Shown: piece after piece, positions 13,849 to 20,121 of the stretch
How the letters are laid out: every line of letters starts with the position of its first letter
Numbering within the stretch: the stretch's first letter is position 1
Assembly (NCBI GenBank): GCA_964642165.1
Contig: CAZXOC010000075.1
Coordinates: 1-25,679 of the forward strand
Direction: 5' to 3'
Length of the DNA: 25,679 nt
DNA from: CAYRVX01 sp964642165
GTDB taxonomy: Bacteria > Planctomycetota > Phycisphaerae > SM23-33
Notes under the pieces: generated by a model
Told to the model about the DNA's origin: nothing
Database searches by the model: none
Seen by the model: only the letters and a program-made list of their open reading frames with translations
Translations under genes and position numbers: made by a program

Positions 13849-15651
13849 CTACTCCACGTGCTCGCCCGGCAGGCGGACACCGGCGAAGTCGGCGATCTCC
13901 CTGGCCAGTCGGTGTACTTCGGGCGGCAGGTCTTCTGCACGGAGTGCCCGCGCCAGCGCTCGATCGGCGAACTGCCCGAGGTTCTGTCCCTGGAGCCAAC
14001 GCTTCAGTCCTGGCAGGACGACCTCCTTGGCATCGGCCAACGAGAGTTTCTCGGTGTCCCAGTGCTTGCGAAGGAACTCCCGGGCCTTCCGCGACCGCAT
14101 CACATCGTCCCAGCGCTCGCCAGTTCGCTGTGCGTACTCCCGGAACGCCAGGAGCAAGTGGTCGTGGGCTGAGTCGCGGGAAGCCTCGATCAGCTTTCCG
14201 AACTCCTCACGGAACGGCGCCCCAAAGAGGGCGGGTGGAAGCGGGCCCGCGCCTCGCTCCTCCAGAACGCGACCCATTGCCTGCGGACAGAGGAGGTAGT
14301 TCTCGATCTCCGCCCGCTCCCATACATGCCAGCGAATGCGCCCCGATGGCAGGGAGCTACGAAGCTGATCCAGGTCGGGGTAGTAGTCGCGGTCGGCCAC
14401 GACAAACATCTCCAGAGGCCCGCCGTCAGCTCGGATCATCTGCTGGAGCTGCTGCCTCAACGTGGCCATGTCTTTCGTCCAGGGATTCCCCCTTGCGTAG
14501 CACCGAGCCAGGCGCCGCTCTGTCTGCTGCCAGACCGAAGGCGGGAGCACCTTCGCGCAGAAGGCGGACAGGATGTCCCAATCGCTCTGGTTCTCCAGGA
14601 CGAGGACTCGCCGGTAGGCTTGGACTACAGACAGTTCGGTCGGATCAAGCTCGCCCAGGTTGTCCAGAACGTCGTAGACGTCAAAGGCAACGGACAAACG
14701 CTTGGCGCCCTTCTCCTCCAACGCGAGAACGTTCTCGCTGCTCATCCTGGATATGAGTCCGGGGGAATGCGTCGCGAACAGGACCTGCTTCCCATTGGCG
14801 ACAAATCGCCGGAGCTCTTCCAGCAGGGCGCGCTGAAGCGTGCCGTGCAAATGAACGTCGGGCTCGTCCAGAAGGATGACGGAAGGCTGGCGAAGGAGTA
14901 TGAAGCCGAAAAGGTACACGAACTGCTGGAAGCCGCTCCCGGCCGAGAAGATGTCCAGCTCCTTGGAGCGCCCCTGCTCACGGTAGGTCACCGTAATGTA
15001 GCGATCATTGGCCTCGTCGAACTCGATCGCCATATTCTCGAACGTCGGGAAGACGCGCTGGAGGATTCCGACCAGTTGCTTGTCCCGTTCCTGGTTCTTC
15101 AGGTCCAGCACGAGGTTCCGGACTACCGTGCTGACGCGCCCTCGGGCCAACTGGTCCTCTATCACGGCCGGCGTGCGGCGCTCCTCCTGCGGCAGAAACG
15201 TGGAGAAGACAGGAAGGTAGGAGATCCGGACCGCATGCAACTGCGCCAGCCACTCCTGGTCGGGCTCGTCCGTTTCCACGGAGAGCCCGAAGCGGTTGAA
15301 GTTCAGGTTCACCACGGCGCTCACCTGCCGACCGCCCTCGAAGGTCGCGGTGACCTCGATCTTGATCAGCTTGTTTCCCGCCCGGGTCCTGCGATCGGTC
15401 CAGAGATCAAAGGGATCGGCAATAGGCAGGACATAGAACTCGTCCGGGGAGATCGTTTGGTTCTTCAGGGCCCATTGGCTGTTCTTCTTGCCGAGGCAGT
15501 GGTCGAGGCAGAAGTCGAACAGCGCCAGGGCCTGAAGGAGCGTGGTCTTGCCGCTGTTGTTCGGCCCGACAAGGCAGTCGAAACGTCCGAACTCCACGTC
15601 GAGCTTCTCGAAGCGCTTGAAGTTCTTGAGTTCCAGCCTCTTGACAAACAT
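13849..15651 (-). CDS. OLD-like ATPase with degenerate TOPRIM/DUF4435-like C-terminal domain (candidate defence protein)
   Basis: A 600-residue protein. The first roughly 340 residues are an SMC/RecF-like ATPase: LKNFKRFEKLDVEFG, Walker A GPNNSGKTT (29-37), an ABC signature-like FSAGSGFQQF, Walker B SVILLDEPDVHLHG (about 253-266) and the H-loop LFATHSPGLIS. The C-terminal part has VLVLENQSDWDIL (acidic residue near 349), FVVADRDYYPDLD near 419 and ERAEIENYLL near 449. This resembles TOPRIM nuclease domains of OLD proteins and the EN-motif of DUF4435 proteins, though the glycine after the first acidic residue is Asn. The sequence is less GC-rich than its neighbours and no partner gene is adjacent. 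Anti-phage function is inferred. AGGGAG precedes the ATG. Confidence 0.8.
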   Translation of the reverse strand: MFVKRLELKNFKRFEKLDVEFGRFDCLVGPNNSGKTTLLQALALFDFCLDHCLGKKNSQWALKNQTISPDEFYVLPIADPFDLWTDRRTRAGNKLIKIEVTATFEGGRQVSAVVNLNFNRFGLSVETDEPDQEWLAQLHAVRISYLPVFSTFLPQEERRTPAVIEDQLARGRVSTVVRNLVLDLKNQERDKQLVGILQRVFPTFENMAIEFDEANDRYITVTYREQGRSKELDIFSAGSGFQQFVYLFGFILLRQPSVILLDEPDVHLHGTLQRALLEELRRFVANGKQVLFATHSPGLISRMSSENVLALEEKGAKRLSVAFDVYDVLDNLGELDPTELSVVQAYRRVLVLENQSDWDILSAFCAKVLPPSVWQQTERRLARCYARGNPWTKDMATLRQQLQQMIRADGGPLEMFVVADRDYYPDLDQLRSSLPSGRIRWHVWERAEIENYLLCPQAMGRVLEERGAGPLPPALFGAPFREEFGKLIEASRDSAHDHLLLAFREYAQRTGERWDDVMRSRKAREFLRKHWDTEKLSLADAKEVVLPGLKRWLQGQNLGQFADRALARALRAEDLPPEVHRLAREIADFAGVRLPGEHVE

Positions 15652-15732
15652 GCCACGCTCCCTTTGGGCCGGGCGCGCTGCGAAAGCACACGCACACAGC
15701 GCCCTGGGCAGTCCCCTTGGGGACGGCTGTCG

Positions 15733-15738
15733 AGTATA
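15733..15738 (-). promoter_or_regulatory. Possible -10 box upstream of the OLD-like gene
   Basis: On the minus strand TGTATACT gives a good -10 (TATACT), 82 nt before the start codon, but no -35 box lies at the right distance; TTGCCC and TTGCCG upstream are 10 and 26 bp away. Confidence 0.25.
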
Positions 15739-15804
15739 CAGCCTCGATGGGCAAGGAGCCAGTGCGGCAAGTCCCGCAGTCCCCTCCCGTCTATACCCGC
15801 CCGC

Positions 15805-18399
15805 TCAGTGCCGCACGACGAACGTCGCGCCGCGGCCGGGGCGAACAGTCCGCGGGCGGTCGAACTCGATACTGCCCGCGCCGGGGAGGGTGAGGCGGTG
15901 AAGGGGCAGGCGGCCGTGGAGGACGCGCAGCTCGCAGCGGACGCCGCGGCGGCCCGGGCGCTGCGAGAAGGTGCCCCACGCCCGGCCGGTCGACCAGAAG
16001 AACGTGCTCGCCCCGTCGGTCGCGGCGAACTGGAGTGCCTGCTCGACGGCGGAGTAGCGGAAGCCGGTCAGGGCGAGCACGGCGGCCCAGCTCGCCATCG
16101 CGCGGGCGTAGTGGTGGCCGCACTCCGCCTCGTCGAAGGGGTTCCGCTTGCGCCCGTCGTAGCGGGCGCGGATCGCGCGGATGCACCGCAGGCCCGCGTC
16201 GATCTGCCCTTCCTGGAGCATGCCGACGGCCGCGGTGTACTCGAAGCCCGTCATCACCTCCGTCTCGTACGGGAAGGGCTGCCTCGGCCGGCGGCCGCGC
16301 GGGTACGTCGCCATCAGCAGCCCCTCCTCGTCGTTCAGCGCGAAACTGCGGTTGTGGTTGAAGTGCCCGCCGAAGCCGCGGCGGAAGTTGTGCCTCAGGA
16401 TGCTCCGCAGCGTCTTGCGGATGTGGGCGGGATCGAGCAGGTAGCCCAGCCCGCAGACGTGGGCCATGTACTGCCCGACGAGCTGGTCGACCAGGCAGCC
16501 CGCGCCGAGCTGAAGGTCCGGCTCGGCGAGGTCGTGGGTGCCCATGCTGCTGCGGAGCCCCTTGGCGATGGCCGCGGGGCCGGCGGGCGGGCGAATCTCG
16601 TGCTCGTAGTACTCCCCGTTGAAGAGGTGCTCGTCGATCCAGCGGCGGCCGCTCTCGAACAGCCGGCGGCACTCGCCGGCGAAGTCCTCCTCGCCGAGGT
16701 GGCGGGCGATCTCCTCGCCGGCGCGGAGGGCCCCGAGGTACCACGTGCCCATCTGCGGATTCGGGCCGTAGTACTCCACGTCCATGGTGTTGTGCTGGCA
16801 GCCCTCCATGACGCCGTCGCGGTCGGCGTCCCAGCCGCCGGGCGTCCAGCAGAAGGCCAGGGCCTTGCGGGCCGGCGGCCAGAGGCGGCGCAGCCACGCG
16901 TCGTCGCCGCCGAGCTGCCAGTCGCGGTAGAGCTTCATCAGGCAGCCCATCTGCCCGTCGGCGGCGGCGACGGGCCAGTCCCTCGCCCGATCCAGCGGCA
17001 GGTTGACGCGGAAGCTCATGTGCCCGGCGGCGGCCCGCGGCGAGCTTCGCCGGGCCGTGGCGCGCAGGAACTCCACCTCGCGCATCGTCCGCGCCAGGTC
17101 CGGGAACAGGAACGCCGTCGCCTGCTCGTAGTTCCACACGTGCGTGCACGAGCCGTGGCAGCAGCCGCGACCGTCGCAGCAGCCCTCCCAGCCGTAGAAG
17201 CTCCCGTCCGGCGTGCGGAAGCACGTCTGGGTCCGCAGCGTCGAAAGGTTGTACAGCGCCGCCTCCTTCACCTCCGGCGGCAGGTCGCTGTCGCAGAAGG
17301 CCTTCACGAACCGCCGCGTTCGCCGCTCGAGCTGCCCCAGCCGCCGCGCCGTCCGGACGGCGACGGCCCACGCGTCGGCGTACTGCGCGGCGTAGTAGTT
17401 GCCGATGCGATCTTCCGCGCGGCCGAGCGTGTCGTCCCCGTGGCCCTTCGGCGTCCGCTTCGGCGTCCACGTGTAGCGGTTGGGGAAGTGCCAGCAGATC
17501 AGGAAGGTCACGGTGCGACTGGCTCGCGGGGGCACGCTCAGGCGGACGGCGAGGGAGGCCGTCGGGGCGTCCCGGCCGGCATCGGGCCGCTCCTCGAGCC
17601 GCCCGTCGGCGAGGAAGTCCTCCCAAAAGTCCAGCAGCCCGCCGCCCCACGACCGCGCCGCCCAGCTCGTCCGACGCGTCACGCCGCGGCCGGCCAGGGC
17701 GGCCAGGGCCATCGTGCCGAACCACTCGGCCCGCGTGTCGGGGCGCTCCGTGGCGAGCAAGAGCCCCTCCAGCCCGCGTGCCGTGCGGCGTTGGTTGACG
17801 TTGCGCTTCATCAGGGCGTGGTGGTCGGGCCGGCCGGCCCACCCGGCCGGGGCGCCGGAGCCGTCGGCGCCGATGAAGTTCAGCAGGCTCCCGCAGACGC
17901 CGGCGGCCACGCGCTTCGCCGTGCGGTTCGTCAGTACGAACCGCAGCACGGCGACGGGAATGCCGCTGTCGTCGGCGTCGCCGGGGATCAGCGGGTTGAA
18001 GGCCTCGATCCGCACGCCCAGGGGCACGAGCGGGTCGTCCAGCAGGACCTGCCCGAAGGGATATGCCGCGGCGAAGGTGCAGCGGCCAAAGCGCGGCAGC
18101 CCGTGGTTGGGCGCGACGCAGCCGTGGGAGCCCTCGTACTGCTGCGGGGGGATCGGGCCCTCGAGGCAGCGCGCGACGGGCCGCTCGCCGGCGGCCTTGG
18201 CCCAGAGGACGAAGAAGCAGCTATCGGGCGTGAAGCCCTTGGCGGGGCGGTTGACGATCTCCCAGTCGCGCAGGTCGCCGCGCCCGCCGAGGCTGACCGA
18301 GCCCGTGCCGATCCCCCCCAGCGGCAGCGCGATCCGCGACAGGTGGTCCTGGTCGAACGTCGTCAGCACGGGCCAGTCGGGGTTGGTCTTCGTCTTCAT
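15805..18399 (-). CDS. GH116-family (GBA2-like) beta-glycosidase
   Basis: An 864-residue protein covering both the GBA2 N-terminal beta domain (about 1-330; IALPLGGIGTGSVSLGGRGD, SCFFVLWAK) and the DUF608 alpha/alpha-barrel catalytic domain (about 360-840). Family signatures are CTHVWNYEQA with E425, HNTMDVEYYGPNPQ with D540, VDQLVGQY near 637-644, EVMTGFEYTAAVGML, and RNPFDEAECGHHYARAMASW. GH116 includes glucosylceramidases, beta-glucosidases and beta-xylosidases. I take E425 as candidate nucleophile and D540 as candidate acid/base by analogy; this is tentative. No signal peptide is seen from the chosen start. ATG 18399 is favoured by GAGGG about 8 nt upstream; the longer frame to 18534 crosses the terminator of the gene before it. 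Substrate unknown. Confidence 0.88.
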   Translation of the reverse strand: MKTKTNPDWPVLTTFDQDHLSRIALPLGGIGTGSVSLGGRGDLRDWEIVNRPAKGFTPDSCFFVLWAKAAGERPVARCLEGPIPPQQYEGSHGCVAPNHGLPRFGRCTFAAAYPFGQVLLDDPLVPLGVRIEAFNPLIPGDADDSGIPVAVLRFVLTNRTAKRVAAGVCGSLLNFIGADGSGAPAGWAGRPDHHALMKRNVNQRRTARGLEGLLLATERPDTRAEWFGTMALAALAGRGVTRRTSWAARSWGGGLLDFWEDFLADGRLEERPDAGRDAPTASLAVRLSVPPRASRTVTFLICWHFPNRYTWTPKRTPKGHGDDTLGRAEDRIGNYYAAQYADAWAVAVRTARRLGQLERRTRRFVKAFCDSDLPPEVKEAALYNLSTLRTQTCFRTPDGSFYGWEGCCDGRGCCHGSCTHVWNYEQATAFLFPDLARTMREVEFLRATARRSSPRAAAGHMSFRVNLPLDRARDWPVAAADGQMGCLMKLYRDWQLGGDDAWLRRLWPPARKALAFCWTPGGWDADRDGVMEGCQHNTMDVEYYGPNPQMGTWYLGALRAGEEIARHLGEEDFAGECRRLFESGRRWIDEHLFNGEYYEHEIRPPAGPAAIAKGLRSSMGTHDLAEPDLQLGAGCLVDQLVGQYMAHVCGLGYLLDPAHIRKTLRSILRHNFRRGFGGHFNHNRSFALNDEEGLLMATYPRGRRPRQPFPYETEVMTGFEYTAAVGMLQEGQIDAGLRCIRAIRARYDGRKRNPFDEAECGHHYARAMASWAAVLALTGFRYSAVEQALQFAATDGASTFFWSTGRAWGTFSQRPGRRGVRCELRVLHGRLPLHRLTLPGAGSIEFDRPRTVRPGRGATFVVRH

Positions 18400-18525
18400 G
18401 TCCACACCCTCTGGATGGTAACGGCGGGCACCAGCACCGCTGGCGAAGGTGTACCAGATGACGCGGGGCGAGGGAAGGGGCGCGGTGAGGTGGGACGGAC
18501 GGTGTGGGCGCATGCGTGGGGAAGA

Positions 18526-18547
18526 CCCCGGCACCGCCGTGCCGGGG
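18526..18547 (-). terminator. Strong stem-loop after the PQQ-like gene
   Basis: CCCCGGCAC-CGCC-GTGCCGGGG is a perfect 9-bp stem with a 4-nt loop, 43 nt past the PQQ-like stop. On the minus strand it is followed by TCTTCCCC, a poor T-tract. It lies between the PQQ-like and GH116 genes and would separate their transcripts. Confidence 0.5.
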
Positions 18548-18590
18548 CGTTGGGGGCGTTACGAGAGTTGGGCGCCGGAGGGCGTCGGCG

Positions 18591-19877
18591 TCAGGGCGCC
18601 TTGACGTCGTAGCAGGCCAGCTCGTCGCCGTGACGCAGGTAGAGCTTGCCCTCGTGGATGACGGGATGGGCCCACGTCCGCCCGCGCCCGCCGGACGACG
18701 GCTTCCAGGTGCTCTTGAGCCGGTAGCCCTCCGGCGTGGCCTCGACGAGCGCCATCGTGCCGCCCTCGTAGCGGAAGTAGAGGTGCCCGTCGGCGTAGAG
18801 CACGGCGCACGACAGCCGGCCGAGCGGCTTCGGCGCCTTCCAGACGACCTTGCCCGTGCGGAACTCGATGCAGATCGGCTCGTGGTCGTACTTGTGGCCC
18901 TTGGCGGCGTAGAGGTGGTCCCCGACCAGCACGACGCCGCCGTGGATGTTCTCGAACACGTTGGGCGGCAGGAAGTAGACCTCCTTGGCGCGGACGCCGT
19001 CGCCCTCGCGGCTCAGCTCCAGCAGCACCGCGCCCGTGCCGTAGGACGTGGTGCAGAAGACGTGGCTGCCGCGGACGACCGGCGTGGGGATGTTGGCCGT
19101 GCTGTTGGCGATGCGGTTGTAGCCCCACAGGAACTTGCCGTCCTTGGCGGCCACCCCGATCAGCCCCTTGCCGACGAGCTGGACGTACTGGCGGACCCCG
19201 TCGACCTCGGCGGCGACGATCGACGCGTACGCCGCGCCCGACCTGCCCTTGCGCCCGAGGCTCGGCACGGCGGACTTCCAGATCGTCTTGCCGGTCTTCT
19301 TGTCCAGCGCCACGACCTTCGCGTCGGCCGCGCCCGGCGTGCAGAGGAGCTTCTCGCCGTCGACCAGCGGCGACTCGCTGAACCGCCACGACGTGCTCAT
19401 CCGCCCGCCGAAGTCCCGCCCGAAGTTCCTCCGCCAGCGCAGCTTGCCCGAGGCCGTCTCGACGCACACCACGTCGCCGCCGGTCCCCACGGCGTAGGCC
19501 AGCTCCCCGTCGATCGTCGGCGTGCAGCGCGGGCCGTCGCTCTGCGCCGCGCCCACGCGCGTCGCCCACAGCTCGTCTCGCGTCGCCAGATCGTAGGCGA
19601 TCACGAACTGCGCCCCGCTGCTGCGCGAGCGGCCGCGGTCCCCCATCGTCAGGATCCGCCCGTCCGCAATGGCGACCGTCGAGTAGCCCATCCCGAGCCC
19701 GGTCTTCTTCCACAGCAGCTTGGGGCCGCCCGCCGGCCAGGCCTTCAGCAGGCCCGTCTCCGTGCAGAGCCCGTCGCGCTTCGGGCCGCGCCACTGCGGC
19801 CAGTCCGCGCCCGCCGCGGCGGCACTCACGGCGGCGATACACAGCAGGGAACATCCCAATCGGCGAAGGTGGGGCAT
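18591..19877 (-). CDS. Secreted PQQ-like beta-propeller repeat protein
   Basis: A 428-residue protein with an N-terminal signal peptide (MPHLRRLGCSLLCIAAVSAAAAGA) followed at once by DWPQWRGPKRDGL, the usual opening of planctomycete PQQ-repeat proteins. The rest shows propeller blades with ALDKKTGKTIWKS-type strands (TRDELWATR, SGKLRWRRN, GKTIWKS, DGKFLWGYN, TGKVVWKA). These blades resemble quinoprotein dehydrogenases, but no PQQ-binding or catalytic residues can be assigned here, so a binding role is equally possible. ATG 19877 is set by GAGGAG 7 nt upstream; the same frame stays open for another 400 codons but is antisense to the divergent gene there. It is divergent from the HzsA-related gene, suggesting a shared control region. 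Confidence 0.87.
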   Translation of the reverse strand: MPHLRRLGCSLLCIAAVSAAAAGADWPQWRGPKRDGLCTETGLLKAWPAGGPKLLWKKTGLGMGYSTVAIADGRILTMGDRGRSRSSGAQFVIAYDLATRDELWATRVGAAQSDGPRCTPTIDGELAYAVGTGGDVVCVETASGKLRWRRNFGRDFGGRMSTSWRFSESPLVDGEKLLCTPGAADAKVVALDKKTGKTIWKSAVPSLGRKGRSGAAYASIVAAEVDGVRQYVQLVGKGLIGVAAKDGKFLWGYNRIANSTANIPTPVVRGSHVFCTTSYGTGAVLLELSREGDGVRAKEVYFLPPNVFENIHGGVVLVGDHLYAAKGHKYDHEPICIEFRTGKVVWKAPKPLGRLSCAVLYADGHLYFRYEGGTMALVEATPEGYRLKSTWKPSSGGRGRTWAHPVIHEGKLYLRHGDELACYDVKAP

Positions 19878-19921
19878 GTCACGTCTCCTCGAGGCTCGGC
19901 GATTCGTTCCGGGTACGGCGG

Positions 19922-19942
19922 GGCCCGCGCACCTCGCGGGCC
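19922..19942. promoter_or_regulatory. Perfect hairpin in the leader of the PQQ-like gene
   Basis: GGCCCGCG-CACCT-CGCGGGCC is an 8-bp perfect stem, bracketed by GTAC at 19913-19916 and 19944-19947. If the promoter at 19954-19981 is used, it lies at the very 5' end of the mRNA leader. It could be an mRNA stabiliser or an operator. Confidence 0.35.
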
Positions 19943-19953
19943 GGTACGCCTGC

Positions 19954-19981
19954 ATTCTACTCAAACCCCCGGCCCGGACAA
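19954..19981 (-). promoter_or_regulatory. Candidate promoter of the PQQ-like gene
   Basis: On the minus strand, TTGTCC (19976-19981) and TAGAAT (19954-19959) are 16 bp apart, about 77 nt upstream of the ATG, inside the 244-bp divergent region. No comparable plus-strand promoter for the HzsA-related gene could be picked out. Confidence 0.45.
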
Positions 19982-20121
19982 ACGGCCCTCTCCGCCGAGC
20001 CCGGCGGCGGGCGGGCGAGCCGCGCGAAAAGCACCGGCCTCCCGCCGCGCGGCGCGGTACCATGGCCGGCGGCGCGGGCGCGGGCGTCGCGGGGCGTCCC
20101 GCTCGGAGTGGAGGAAGCAGC

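Noticed and set aside
18400..18534. Longer start for the GH116 protein
   Set aside because: It would include the stem-loop at 18526-18547 and lacks a ribosome-binding site; the ATG at 18399 has one.
14326..18612. A plus-strand open frame of over 1400 codons
   Set aside because: It is antisense to the OLD-like and GH116 genes. High GC suppresses stops in the complementary frame, and the translation is Pro/Arg/Ala-rich with no recognisable domain.
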